DNA of 64,000 nt from Aedes albopictus (Eukaryota; Arthropoda; Insecta; Diptera; Culicidae). Of the stretch, positions 10,680-21,971 are shown in pieces. The position numbers were made by a program, and so were the translations under genes. The stretch covers positions 365,555,238 to 365,619,237 of the forward strand of contig NC_085138.1 of NCBI RefSeq assembly GCF_035046485.1, written 5' to 3'. The notes under the pieces were generated by a model, which did not search any database, was not told where the DNA came from, and worked only from the letters and a program-made list of their open reading frames with translations. Numbering within the stretch: the first letter of the stretch is position 1; every line of letters begins with the position of its first letter.

Positions 10680-11890
10680 TCAAACTACGGCATTTTCGAT
10701 AACTTGATGAATGGTAAGCAGAAAAATAGTCTCAGACCATATCTGAACCGGTAGTGTCCCGGAACCGGTTCCGGTTGTCCCGCCGGAAGTGACCACACAT
10801 AAAAGTGAACTTAACCCATGCATGCGACATATCAAACCGCGGCTTTTCCGATAACGTGGTGAACAGTAAGCAGGAAAACATTCTCAGACCATATCGGAAC
10901 AAGTAGTGTTCCGGAACCGGTTGCAAATGTCCCGCCGGAAGTGGCCAAGTATTGCAGTTAACCAAACCCATGCATGCGACATATCAAATAGTGTCTTTTT
11001 GATAGCCTGATGAACAGTAAGCAGGATAATATTCTCAGACCATATCTGAATCGGTTTTGTCCCGGAACCGGTTCCGGGTATCCCGTCGGAAGTGGCCAAA
11101 TATAAAATTGAAATAAAACCATGCATGTGACATATCAAACCACAGCTTTTTCGATAATCTGATGAACAGTTAGCAGGAAAGCATTCTCAGACCATATCGG
11201 AACCGGTTCCAGATGTTCCGCCGGAGGTGGCATAGTATAAAAGTTAATTAAACCCATGCAAGGGACATATCAAATCGTGGCTTTTTTTGATATCTTGATG
11301 AACAGTAAGCAGGAAAATATTTTCAGAACATATCTGAATCGGTTGTGATCCAGAACCGGTTCCGGGTGTCCCGCCGGAAATGGCCAAATATAAAAGGGAA
11401 CCAAACCCATGCAAGCGACACATCAAATCGCGGATTTTAAGGCATCTTGATTTAACAAAAAAAAAGTTTCCGGCCATATTGGGGACAACCGGTAGTGTTC
11501 CGCAACCGATTACGGTTGCCCCGGAAGTGGTCAAATGTAAAGGAGAACCAAACCCATAAATTCGACACATTTAATGACTTTTTAGGTAAGCTGATGAACG
11601 GTTAACAAAAAAAATCATAGACCATACTTTGGAAAACCCATAGTGTGCCGAAACCGGTTCCAGGTGCCCCGACGGAAATGGTCAAATGTAGAAAAAAAAA
11701 ACCAAACGCATACACGCAGCACACTAAATAACGGCTTCTTTGATAACGCGAAGAACGGTCAGCAAGAAAATAGTCTCAGGTCAGTAGTGTTCCGGAACCA
11801 GATTCGAGTGCCTCGCCGGAACTGGCGAAATGCACGAATGAACCAACCCATACATGCATTACATCAATTTGCGACTTTTTAGGAGAACTG
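10680..11890 (+). repeat. ~150-bp tandem units with CCGGAACCGGTTCCGG palindrome
   Basis: Successive units share CCATGCATGCGACATATCAA, GGCTTTTTCGATAACCTGAT, GAACGGTAAGCAGGAAAATA, CTCAGACCATATCTGAACCG, the palindrome CCGGAACCGGTTCCGG or a close variant, and CCGCCGGAAGTGGCCAAATA. At least six AACCGGTT cores are present, at about 10763, 10915, 11065, 11210, 11354 and 11651. Later units are more decayed, and the array is interrupted by the insertion at 11916. Confidence 0.75.
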
Positions 11891-11915
11891 ATTAATAATT
11901 TGCATGAAACTAGTC

Positions 11916-12377
11916 GTTGATTAGACCGGTCGTCCTCTATGGGCACGAAACATGGACCCTACGTGCAGAGGACCAACGCGCCCTTGGAGTTTTCGAACGG
12001 AAGGTGTTGCGTACCATCTACGGCGGAGTGCAGATGGAAGACGGGACTTGGAGAAGGCGAATGAACCACGAGCTGCATCAGCTGCTAAGAGAACCAACCA
12101 TCGTCCATACCGCGAAAATCGGGAGGCTACGGTGGGCGGGTCACGTCATCAGGATGTCGGATAGCAACCCGACTAAAATTGTTCTCGAGAGTCATCCGAC
12201 CGGTACAAGAAGACGTGGAGCGCAGCGAGCTAGGTGGGTCGACCAAGTGGAGGACGATCTGCGGACCCTACGCAGAGTGCGGAACTGGAGACAAACAGCC
12301 ATGGACCGAATGGAATGGAGGCGGCTACTATGTACAGCAGAGGCCACCCCGGCCTTAGCCTGACCGATAAGGTAAGT
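11916..12377 (+). mobile_element. 5'-truncated RTE-like retrotransposon insertion with 12-bp duplication
   Basis: The insert is bounded by a perfect direct repeat ATGAAACTAGTC (11904-11915 and 12378-12389), a target duplication typical of target-primed reverse transcription. It contains only the last ~148 codons of ORF2 and a very short 3' end (GACCGATAAGGTAAGT). It interrupts a 150-bp unit of composite element copy 1, so it is younger than that element. The protein frame is intact, unlike the related remnant at 3270-3995, which suggests a fairly recent event. Confidence 0.85.
11917..12363 (+). CDS. C-terminal fragment of RTE-like ORF2 protein
   Basis: An uninterrupted frame of 148 codons ending at TGA 12361-12363. 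Its sequence is the post-RT region: VVLYGHETWTLRAEDQRALG, VFERKVLRTIYGGVQ, MNHELHQLLREPTIV, GRLRWAGHVIRM, TRRRGAQRARWVDQVEDDL and an arginine- and tryptophan-rich tail. No RT or endonuclease domain is present, so it cannot act alone. The apparent start Met is internal to the original protein. It is unlikely to be translated from its own promoter. Confidence 0.8.
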   Translation: MIRPVVLYGHETWTLRAEDQRALGVFERKVLRTIYGGVQMEDGTWRRRMNHELHQLLREPTIVHTAKIGRLRWAGHVIRMSDSNPTKIVLESHPTGTRRRGAQRARWVDQVEDDLRTLRRVRNWRQTAMDRMEWRRLLCTAEATPALA

Positions 12378-12472
12378 ATGAAACTAGTCTAAGACCACAT
12401 CAGGGACAATCGGTAAGTGGTAAAATGTGAACCGAAAGTTGTAAATGTGAAATTGAATCAAATCCATGCGTG

Positions 12473-12617
12473 TCGTACCACCACGCTGATTCGACAATGA
12501 TTGCTGTCAAATTACCTGTGTAAACTTTCAATTCGATAAACTAGCTCTATTTTAGTTTTGTTTAGATTGTATGATTTGTTTTTGAACACAAATCTTACAG
12601 ATATTGTGGTGGTACGA
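12473..12617. mobile_element. 145-bp MITE with perfect 12-bp inverted ends
   Basis: The ends TCGTACCACCAC and GTGGTGGTACGA are perfect reverse complements. The interior is AT-rich and non-coding. Copies 2 and 3 of the composite element lack it, so it is a nested insertion in copy 1. The target duplication is not clear, so the superfamily is undecided. Confidence 0.6.
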
Positions 12618-13048
12618 ATTGATAGCTTGTACATTTTACGATTGTTGGCTTCCGAGGTTCACTGCGGTCAATAAAATATAACCTAAAATGTGCAAAAAAA
12701 ACTTTATTGAAGACCACAAAGTGATCTGTGAATGTGTAAAAAGTTATATCTTAGCTTGTTAGTATCGTCTTGATATTGATCAGCTCCCAATGTTAGTGAA
12801 GGTACTCAAGCAGTCAACTGTGAGAAATCTGATATTATTCAGCTCTGCTTTTACGCTGAACACAACGTCGGAGCATGTGCCATCAATAAGTTTCAAGTCA
12901 ATTCAATGATGGCTTTGATAAAATGCTTGCTTTTCTTAAAAAAATATCAGGATTCAGGAATACTTTGACTTACGTCGACGGAAAGATCGTGAGAACATAT
13001 ACGACGAGAAAGGCACTATCACCTCTAGGTGGATTAATTTGGGTTTTT

Positions 13049-13136
13049 CATTTACATTTATGTGTGAAGAATTAGCATTAAGTTAAAATTCACAAATACA
13101 AAGAAATAAAAAAAATAATTTACATTTACATTTTTA
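13049..13136. other. short AT-rich spacer between composite copies 1 and 2
   Basis: Only about 88 bases, mostly A and T (TTACATTTACATTTTTATTT), separate the tail of copy 1 from the head of copy 2. The two copies are therefore essentially adjacent and in the same orientation. Confidence 0.7.
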
Positions 13137-13271
13137 TTTTTTTGCCTTTCTCGTACTCTAAGTGTACTGGAAAGGCTATATGTTCACTCCAAAAATGACT
13201 TTTTGATAGGAGGCCCGGAGATTCGAGTCACATATACCAATCAACTCAGCTCGACGAATTGAGGTGATGTC

Positions 13272-13480
<209 letters not shown>

Positions 13481-13689
13481 AAACGAACTCACGTCACTTT
13501 TCGGCAGTAAATCTCAACCGGTTTTAATGACCGACGGTTCATTCGACGCGGAATCTGGTCCCATTGTTTGCTATTGAAAATGGTTCGGATCGGTCCAGCC
13601 GTTCCGGAATTATGGCCATTTAAGCGTTCCGGATCGGTACCCCAGGAAGGGGCTAGATATGAAAATGCAACAAACCCACGCATGCGACA

Positions 13690-14990
13690 CATCAAACCAC
13701 GGCATTTTCGATAATATGATGAACGGTAAGTAAGTAAATAGTCTCAGACCGTATCTGAACCGGCAATGTTCCGGAACCGGTTCCGAAGGTCCCACCAGAA
13801 GTGGCCAAATATAAAAGTGAACCAAACCCATACATGCGACTCATCAAATCGCAGCTTTTTCAATAACCTGATGAACGGTTAACAGGAAAATAGTCTCAGA
13901 TCATATCTGAACCGGTTCCGGGCGTCCCGCCGGAAATGGACAAATATAAAAATGAAACAAACCCATGCAAGCGACACGTCAAATCGCGCCTTTTGCGATA
14001 ACCTGATGAACGGTTAGCAAGAAAATGGTCTCAGATCACATAAGAAACTACCGGTGTTCCATAACCGGTTCCGGAGGTCCCGCCGGAAGTGGCCAAATAT
14101 AACTGTGAAGCAAACCCAGGCACGCGACATATCAAGTCGCGGCTTTTTCAATAACTTGATGAATAATAAGCAAGAAAATAGTCTCAGACAACCTAAGATT
14201 CTACCGGTAGTGTTCCGGAACTGGTTCCGTATGTCCCGCCAGATGTGGCCAAATATAAAAGTGAACCGAACCCATGCATGCGACACTTAAAATCGCGGCT
14301 CCTTAGGCGACCTGATGAATGGTTAGTAAAGAATAGTTTTAGACCATATTTGAGACAACCGGTGGTGTTCCGGAACCGGTTCCGGGTTCCCTCCGGAAGT
14401 GGCCAAATATTATTTTTTTGCCTTTATTAACGAGATTTTTATCTCGAAGCTAGTTCATCTCGGGACCCTTCCCTTCACTTCCGAAGGAAGAACCTACGTT
14501 TTGTGAATATGTCGGGAGTGGGATTCGATCCCACACACTAAGATCTGCTGTTGAAAACTCAGTAAAAAGATGGAAAAAAATACTGAACTCAATGAAAAAA
14601 TTACTGAGCTGGAACATCTGAATCGTAGTGTGCAGGCCCTTGGCATGATAGTCTAGTGTTCTAACCATCAAACCAGGCTCGCTCCACCGCCAAATATTTA
14701 GGTGAACCAAACACATGCATGCGACACATCAAATCGCGGCTCCTTAGGTAACCTGATGAACGGTTAGCAAGAAAATAGTTTCAGACCATATTTGGGACAA
14801 CCGATGGTGTTCCGAAACCGGTTCCGAGTGTTCCGTGAGCCGTAAAGTGGCCAAATATAAAAGCGAACCAAACCCATGCATGCGACACGTCATATCGCGG
14901 ATTTTCCGATAACCTGATGAACGGTAAGCAGTTAAGCAAGAAAATAGTCTCAGACCACATAAGAAACTACCGGTAGTATTCCAAAACTAG
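13690..14990 (+). repeat. ~150-bp tandem units of composite copy 2
   Basis: Unit starts (AAACCACGG, AAATCGCAG and similar) are spaced about 151, 136 and 153 bases at 13694, 13845, 13981 and 14134. Each holds CATGCGACACATCAAATCGC, a CCTGATGAACGGTTAGCAAG block and an AACCGGTT core or decayed version (about 13777, 13911, 14062, 14372 and 14818). The spacing variation comes from loss of the GTAGTGTTCCGG segment in some units. Confidence 0.75.
14412..14688 (-). repeat. Feilai-like SINE insertion with 10-bp target duplication
   Basis: GCCAAATATT directly flanks the insert (14402-14411 and 14689-14698). The minus strand reads, in order, an A-box-like GGTTTGATGGTTAGAACACT, an unusual ~95-base segment (about 14543-14638), a B box GGGATCGAATCCCACTCCC, the body TTCTTCCTTCGGAAGTGAAG, GAGATGAACTAGC and an A-rich tail. 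The segment between the A- and B-box halves is not seen in the other copies here and may be a nested insertion or rearrangement. Confidence 0.8.
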
Positions 14991-15839
14991 CGTTGGGTGC
15001 TTCGTCGGAATTCAAAAATGAGAAAAATTAAAGCAAGTGATAGATATCTTGACAAAACTAAGACGATCTCGTCCAATCACACCATTTCAGATTCCTGAGG
15101 TGTAATAATGCAGAAAGATGGGTTAACGTTGTATGGAAAAATTAAAATTTAATCGTAATAACTCCGAACAAACTTTTTCAATTCTCTTTCGCGTCTAAAA
15201 TTTTTGTGCGACTGGTTGCTCTCTCACGCACTGTAATGTGGTTGAAAGTTGAATGGGATTCAGTATGAAAAATTTCAGTTACTTGCATGTTTTCGTCAAA
15301 TTTTACATGCATCTTGTAGCCAATGATAATAAAATGTAGCGTGTGTAGAAGTGTGTAAAAAATACTTTGTCGAAAATCGTTAAGGTATCTGTGTTTGTGA
15401 AAAAGTTGTATCGTCTTGGTGCTGATCGGCCTCCAGTGATAGTGAAGGAGGTCAAGCTGTCAACTGAGAGGTCTCATATTTTTCAGCTCTGCCTATGCGT
15501 TGAACATAACGTCGGAATATGTGCCATCAAAGTCAATTCAATGATGGCTCTGATAAAATTCTAAGTATTCTCATGATTCAGGAACATTACAGCTCACGTC
15601 AACGGAAACGTCATGAGTACATATTCGACGAGAAAGGCACTATCACCACTAGGTGGATCAATTCGGGTTTTTAAATACCAATACGGTATTCTTCAGAACT
15701 GTGAGAATTCACACAGAGGATTCCTCGACTCGCGAAAACGGTTTTCAGCTAATGGAAAACCCCTTATCTCTCGCCGAGATCGCAAAAAATTGTGTTATTG
15801 CTACACCACAGCAAAAGAATAATTGTAAAGTTTTTAAAT

Positions 15840-16780
15840 AAAAAAGATCTTGCAGAAATGCTTGAAGCATTCCTAAACAAATCATTGAAGAACTCCTCAA
15901 GGAGTATTTTAAGAAGTTCTACTTGTAATCTTGAGTTGTTGCTGCAGTAATTCTCCAGGAGTTTCTTTATGAATCCTCTAGGATTTTCTGGAATAGATTT
16001 TGAGAAGTTCTTTGAGGAGTAATTGAAGAATTCCCAAAGGAATCTTTCTAAATTCCTAAGCAATCCTTGACGAATCCATTTAAGAAGTCCTTGAGGAATA
16101 GCAGAATTTATCTAATATTTCTAATATTTTCATTCGATATTTGCTTGGGGTTTCTGGAGGTAGTTTTGGAACTGAACTTGTAAATTAGAAGAAATTTTTA
16201 TTCGATTCCTTACTTTGAAGGCATTCTTGACGAATTCCTGTCAACGTTTCTTAGCATTTTGCAAATGATAAATATGAGAAAATCAAAGTACCCAAAACTA
16301 TATATTCGAAAGGTTTCGATGGAAATGGTTGGAGTTTCCGGAAAAAGTCTGGAGAAATTGTTAAATGATTTTTTTAGAAATCCCGGAGGAGTTATCGAGG
16401 AATTTCTGATAGTATTTTGAAGGGGAATTTATTAAAAGGTTTAAGAAAATTTTGAGAAGAAACTCCTACAAGAGAAAGAGAAAGGAGGAAGATTGAATTA
16501 TTGGGAAATTCTCAAGGAAAATTATGGCTTATTACTGGTGAAATTCTTGAAAAATTTGCAAATGAAGTGAAAATTATTTGTGTCCTTTTTGGAAAGCTGA
16601 AAGAAATGTTTGAGGAATTTCTGAAATAATTGTATAAAAATCATGAGCAACACTTGGAGATTGAAAAAGAAAACAAATTATATGGAAATTGTAAAGATTT
16701 TTATGTTGTATTTAAAATTATTCTTGAACAACTGACGATAGGATTCTTGAGGACTTCTCGAAAAAGTGTACCTCAAAATT
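15840..16780. repeat. degenerate 12-bp repeat field (minus orientation)
   Basis: Diverged TTCTGAAGGAATT and CTTGAGGAGT words with no long open frame. No gene is visible. It is continuous in character with 17550-17830 on the other side of the inserted element, so that element probably landed inside one field. Confidence 0.5.
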
Positions 16781-16783
16781 ATA

Positions 16784-17546
16784 CCGTAATCCGGGGTCAA
16801 ATCGATCACTTTAAAACAACTTTTGCGTATAACACTAGTGACAATTCAAATATTGCCAAAATAATTTCTGTAAAATCAGTACCCAGTGGATCTCCATGAA
16901 ACGATGTGACAGAATTTTGTTCAACAAATTTAAACTTTTAGTTAAGTTACTTCAAAAATAAAAAAAAATTAAGATGCCACTTTGGGGCGAAATTGATCAG
17001 TATACAATTAAGCATCGGTTAAAAAGAAAAATTGCCTTATCCACATAATTTTGCTCTTCTAAACCCGAATAGCGCGTCAAAACTCTTACAACTAGTGAAT
17101 TTGACACTTAAAAAGCAAGTTTAAATTTTGAAATTTCCTCTTTAACGCCTAAAGGTAGGCAATTCCCTTTGAAATATGTGATTTTTGTTACAATAAATTA
17201 CTTTTTCGTCAAAAAAAAAAGAACTTTTTTTAACTTATTCATATTCAGAATAGCTTCATAACCTTACAACCAAGGCTACACAAAAATGTTAAAACAAAAA
17301 AAAATACGGGAAGTTCTAGTGGTAATCGATTGTTCAGAAGCAATGATTTCAGTTAAATACATTGCAAATTCCTAAAAAAAATAATCCAAAACCAACTTTT
17401 TTCTAAACAAATAAAAGTATAAACTCATCTCTAGACATCTGTGAACTAGATTACGTAAGGAGTTTGAGATCATCGCGACCCTTAGAAGTTCCTGGTACGC
17501 AATTACAATGTAGTACCCAAATGATCAATTTGACCCCGGTTTACGG
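16784..17546. mobile_element. 763-bp element with CCGTAAwCCGGGGTC ends and TA duplication
   Basis: The left end CCGTAATCCGGGGTCAAATC and the right end (complement CCGTAAACCGGGGTCAAATT) form terminal inverted repeats, with TA on each side (16782-16783 and 17547-17548). The same ends define a 215-bp relative at 47332-47546. The interior is AT-rich and contains a further GATCAGTATACAATTAAGCA piece but no transposase motif. TA duplication suggests the Tc1/mariner superfamily. Confidence 0.7.
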
Positions 17547-17549
17547 TAC

Positions 17550-18110
17550 CAGTATTTTATAAAAAATCTCGATGGAATTCTTGTGGAGTTCTCAGCTAAA
17601 TTTGAAAAAAAAAATCGTTTTTTAAGAACGTTTGGGGTAATTTTCGAAAGAATAGTAAAAGAATTTCCAATTGCATTTCCAAAGACCTCCCGAAGGGATT
17701 CCTGAGGAATTGTTGAATAATTTAAACAAAAATCATATGAACTCTTGAGAATTTTCACGAGGATTTCATCGACAATGTTGTCAAGTATCTCTTCTAGGGA
17801 TTTTTCAATGAATACTCTAGCCACAATATTCGCCAGTTACATTCATCGAAATAATGAGCAAAATGAAAAAAAAAATCAAAATTTCTTTGGAACTTCAAAA
17901 ATACTTTATACCGGAGTCTTTTGAGGTAAGTTACGCGTGTAGTGTTATTTCCACAGAGATCTGCTTAAATGAGTAATAGCCAAGCTTTCAGAAGAAAATC
18001 ATTTGGAGATTCCCACAGTCATTCATCTAAAACATTTTGGAGGATTTGGATTACTTTGGAAACTTTTTAAAATTTCAAAAAATTGTCATGATTTCATATG
18101 ACAAAAATTT
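17550..18110. repeat. degenerate 12-bp repeat field continued, then AT-rich DNA
   Basis: Words such as AATTCTTGTGGAGTTCTCAG and GGATTCCTGAGGAATTGTTG appear to about 17830. After that the sequence is AT-rich with no recognisable feature. Confidence 0.4.
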
Positions 18111-18111
18111 C

Positions 18112-18205
18112 ATTTTGTGAGTTTGTCGGTAGTGGGATTTGATCACAGGTCCCCGGCGTGATCGTCACGTACTTTAACCATCACACCAGGTCCGCTCCAC
18201 TGAAG
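18112..18205 (-). repeat. SINE fragment, tRNA-like head
   Basis: The minus strand reads GACCTGGTGTGATGGTTAAA, then a B-box-like CCTGTGATCAAATCCCAC, then CTACCGACAAACTCACAAAA. This is the 5' part of a Feilai-like SINE. The 3' body is missing. Confidence 0.7.
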
Positions 18206-20040
18206 TATTTTAGGTTTTTACCTGAAATTGCCACATAACTCGAAATCTTGCCCCAAAACAAATTAAATCATCATTCTTCTTGTTTCTATAGCATGATGTA
18301 GTCGTCTCCTTCGTATTTCAACAAAACAATATTTGGAAAAAATTTTACATATTATGCATACAGGACCGTTGAAGTGAAATTGACAATATCAGTTAGGCCC
18401 TAAAGAAAAATCAGTGTCGATTTCTCAGTTTAGAGAAAGGTTGCTTTAGAACTTCGCTCTGTCTTTATCTAAATATTGCTTTTGTTCGCTCTAAAATTTT
18501 CCAATAAGTGCATGGTTGAAGAGGTATAGAGTACATTAGAGAATCTTTCAAACTTATTGAATTGACTTTTTATTTAAAATTTTTCTTGAGATATTCCACG
18601 TATTTTTTCAGAAGATTCTGAAATGATTCCTAATGAATCCATGTCCTAGTCATAGAATCCAAGAATAACATTCCTTAAAAAAATACTCTTGTAATGCATC
18701 CATTTGCCTATCAAACAAATTTCGCACATCCCTCGAAGACGCAAGTGATTATGCAATTGCTGAACCAGAGCAAAAGGAAACCCTCAACTCCGGTAGTCCC
18801 ATTCGGCTCCACCGCCCAATAACAGCACGAGGGTCAAACCTTTTCGAAGAGAGACTACCGTACAGACTGCAGCACTGCCGCCGTCGCCGTAATCGTGCGG
18901 GATCTGGTTGACGTAGTCTCGACCCGACCGGCCCGGTCGACCGCCTCCTGATGGTTTTGTGCACTGGGTAGAGCCGCATTACGTGTGTCTGGCTTCGGGG
19001 CGAATTTGGGTTTCATTACCTCGATGAAAAGAATCAACTATGTACCTACTACGGTTCTTACTCAGCGTCGACCCTTTGATTTCGGTTCCGTACGGACGGC
19101 CTGTAATCGGAAGCAATTTCATCTTAGCCGGTCCCAACTTTGAAAGGAAATTTGTTTGAGAAAGGGGCGCTATAGAACAAGTAGCCGCGGGGGATTGACC
19201 TGCGGCTGGGATTACGGAGCGTGGAATAATTTGAGGAAGTGCAAATGGTTGACACCAGGATGACCGCCACGGGGAACAGTTTGCTTCGAAAGAATAGACG
19301 GGTGACTCACAATTAGGTTCACTATTTTTATGAAAATGAATAAAACAAACAATAACGACGACATGTTAATTTCCTGCAAAGTATCTGCAAATTGATCGTC
19401 GCGGTCTCAAAATAAATTTCAAGAATTACGGCTTCTGTCATTGAATCCAAGACGAATTTCGGAATGGTCATACACAATTAAGCCATGTTATGTTAAGTGC
19501 TCAAAGAGCGTGACCGTTTTTTTTCGGTGTCTCTGTTTGAAACCGTCAATCGAATTGTCTAAGAAGAAGGCCCATTGTTTGCGTGTCTGGTCTTCTGCCA
19601 GTAGTGACGACATCCATAAAACGTTGCGACGGCTGTTGTGCAAAGCAAGTAGGTGCAAAACTTGATGTTATCCAAAAACCGTTTCGCTTAGAGTTGGTAA
19701 TTTAATACCGCAAAGATAGCATCTAATGTGTTCTTAGATGGTTCCCGGTTCGACTCGTATTCTAATCGCCAATGACGAGTTTATGTGATATCTCGGTTTA
19801 CGACCATTGCATCAACAGCCGGCAACAGTTTTATGGATCCCCCTGTAAATGATCGCAATCAACTGAGGATTTCATCACCACGGCAAGGTTTTAAAATTCA
19901 AACGCTATCCAATATCGATTTGTTATAATCAGGTTGATCAACTGTTTCTGCTGCTAGATCGCCAGCAAATGTGCGTAATTGAGCTTGAATAACGTGACAA
20001 GAACGGGGGCCATAAATACTAATGATTGTTCGTTTTTCAG
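18206..20040. other. low-copy island, no gene recognised
   Basis: About 18720-19320 is clearly more GC-rich than its surroundings and lacks the repeats found elsewhere, so it may be conserved host DNA (promoter, untranslated or intronic). Frames at 18749-18979 (-) and 19441-19665 (+) have no motif I know. At 20017-20040 there is a branch-point-like TACTAAT followed by a pyrimidine tract and CAG, which defines the candidate exon next to it. Confidence 0.4.
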
Positions 20041-20082
20041 TTCGACGAAGACTTAGACGACGGGGAAGATGAGAATAAATAA
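20041..20082 (+). CDS. candidate short 3' terminal coding exon, acidic C-terminus
   Basis: Immediately after a strong acceptor (TACTAAT at 20017-20023, then TGTTCGTTTTTCAG ending at 20040) the frame TTC GAC GAA reads FDEDLDDGEDENK and stops at TAA 20080-20082. The other two frames from this acceptor also close quickly (TAG after four codons; TGA after nine, through an arginine-rich run). Thirteen residues with eight acidic side chains resemble the acidic tail of a larger protein, whose upstream exons would lie outside or are not recognisable here. A donor-like AAG/GTAAAA at 20146 offers the alternative of a non-coding exon. It is a prediction from splice signals only. Confidence 0.3.
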   Translation, partial: FDEDLDDGEDENK

Positions 20083-20241
20083 CAAAATAACCGTATTGAG
20101 TACCGTTGTGGATTGCGCCATTGTCGTAACTCCGACATGCTTCAAGGTAAAATAAGTTGGAAGCAAATTTGCAACTCGAAATAGAAAGGTGAAATATTCA
20201 TGAAACTTTTTACCCAGATGAAAGTCATACACTTCATTTCA
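20083..20241. other. possible 3' UTR and satellite flank
   Basis: Short stretch between the candidate exon and the satellite. AATAAA occurs at 20074-20079, overlapping the stop of the candidate exon. I see no other feature. Confidence 0.3.
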
Positions 20242-21971
20242 AATTCTGTTGGAAACCTGAGCAGGGTCCTGTTGGAAACCTGAGCAGGATTCTGTTGGAA
20301 TCCTGAGCAGGGCAGGATTCTGTTGGAATCCTGAGCAGGATTCTGTTGGAATCCTGAGCAGGATTCTGTTGGAATCCTGAGCAGGATTCTGTTGGAATCC
20401 TGAGCAGGATTCTGTTGGAATCCTGAGCAGGATTCTGTTGAAATCCTGAGCAGGATTCTATTGGAATCCTGAGCAGGATTCTGTTGGAATCCTGAGCAGG
20501 ATTCTGTTGGAATCCTGAGCAGGATTCTGTTGGAATCCTGAGCAGGATTCTGTTGGAATCCTGAGCAGGATTCTGTTGGAATCCTGAGCAGGATTCTGTT
20601 GGAATCCTGAGCAGGATTCTGTTGGAATTCTGAGCAGGATTCTGTTGGAATCCTGAGCAGGATTCTGTTGGAATCCTGAGCAGGATTCTGTTGGAATCCT
20701 GAGCAGGATTCTGTTGGAATCCTGAGCAGGATTCTGTTGGAATCCTGAGCAGGATTCTGTTGGAATCCTGAGCAGGATTCTGTTGGAATCCTGAGCAGGA
20801 TTCTGTTGGAATCCTGAGCAGGATTCTGTTGGAATCCTGAGCAGGATTCTGTTGGAATCCTGAGCAGGATTCTGTTGGAATCCTGAGCAGGATTCTGTTG
20901 GAATCCTGAGCAGGATTCTGTTGGAATCCTGAGCAGGATTCTGTTGGAATCCTGAGCAGGATTCTGTTGGAATCCTGAGCAGGATTCTGTTGGAATCCTG
21001 AGCAGGATTCTGTTAGAATCCTGAGCAGGATTCTGTTGGAATCCTGAGCAGGATTCTGTTGGAATCCTGAGCAGGATTCTGTTGGAATCCTGAGCAGGAT
21101 TCTGTTGGAATCCTGAGCAGGATTCTGTTGGAATCCTGAGCAGGATTCTGTTGGAATCCTGAGCAGGATTCTGTTGGAATCCTGAGCAGGATTCTGTTGG
21201 AATCCTGAGCAGGATTCTGTTGGAATCCTGAGCAGGATTCTGTTGGAATCCTGAGCAGGATTCTGTTGGAATCCGGAGCAGGATTCTGTTGGAATCCTGA
21301 GCAGGATTCTGTTGGAATCCTGAGCAGGATTCTGTTGGAATCCTGAGCAGGATTCTGTTGGAATCCTGAGCAGGATTCTGTTGGAATCCTGAGCAGGATT
21401 CTGTTGGAATCCTGAGCAGGATTCTGTTGGAATCCTGAGCAGGATTCTGTTGGAATCCTGAGCAGGATTCTGTTGGAATCCTGAGCAGGATTCTGTTGGA
21501 ATCCTGAGCAGGATTCTGTTGGAATCCTGAGCAGGATTCTGTTGGAATCCTGAGCAGGATTCTGTTGGAATCCTGAGCAGGATTCTGTTGGAATCCTGAG
21601 CAGGATTCTGTTGGAATCCTGAGCAGGATTCTGTTGGAATCCTGAGCAGGATTCTGTTGGAATCCTGAGCAGGATTCTGTTGGAATCCTGAGCAGGATTC
21701 TGTTGGAATCCTGAGCAGGATTCTGTTGGAATCCTGAGCAGGATTCTGTTGGAATCCTGAGCAGGATTCTGTTGGAATCCTGAGCAGGATTCTGTTGGAA
21801 TCCTGAGCAGGATTCTGTTGGAATCCTGAGCAGGATTCTGTTGGAATCCTGAGCAGGATTCTGTTGGAATCCTGAGCAGGATTCTGTTGGAATCCTGAGC
21901 AGGATTCTACTGGAATCCTGAGCAGGATTCTGTTGGAATCCTGAGCAGGATTCTGTTGGAATCCTGAGCAC
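20142..21971 (-). other. 609-codon frame produced by the satellite, not a gene
   Basis: The minus strand stays open because no frame of the 23-bp unit contains a stop. As 23 is not a multiple of 3, the frame rotates through all three phases, giving a 23-residue peptide period (for example SCSGFQQNPAQDS then NRILLRIPTE). A second frame (21907-22323) is open for the same reason. There is no start context, no non-repeat domain and no family match that I recognise. I treat it as non-coding. Confidence 0.85.

Larger units (their letters stand above)
10280..13048 (+). repeat. composite element, copy 1
   Basis: The head TTTTGCCTTTCTCGTACACC runs into a perfect-looking hairpin (GCCTTTC and GTACACC pair with GGTGTAC and GAAAGGC). 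After that come GTCAAGTCTTATATACCAAT, a GT microsatellite (10412-10465), a spacer with GGTCCAGCCGTTCCGGAGTT, then ~150-bp tandem units (10680-11890) and a tail ending ACGAGAAAGGCACTATCACC and GGGTTTTT. The tail complement shares TGCCTTTCTCGT with the head. Two more copies are at 13137-15672 and 32589-35344. This copy is split by an RTE fragment (11916-12377) and a MITE (12473-12617). Class unknown; no transposase seen. Confidence 0.75.
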
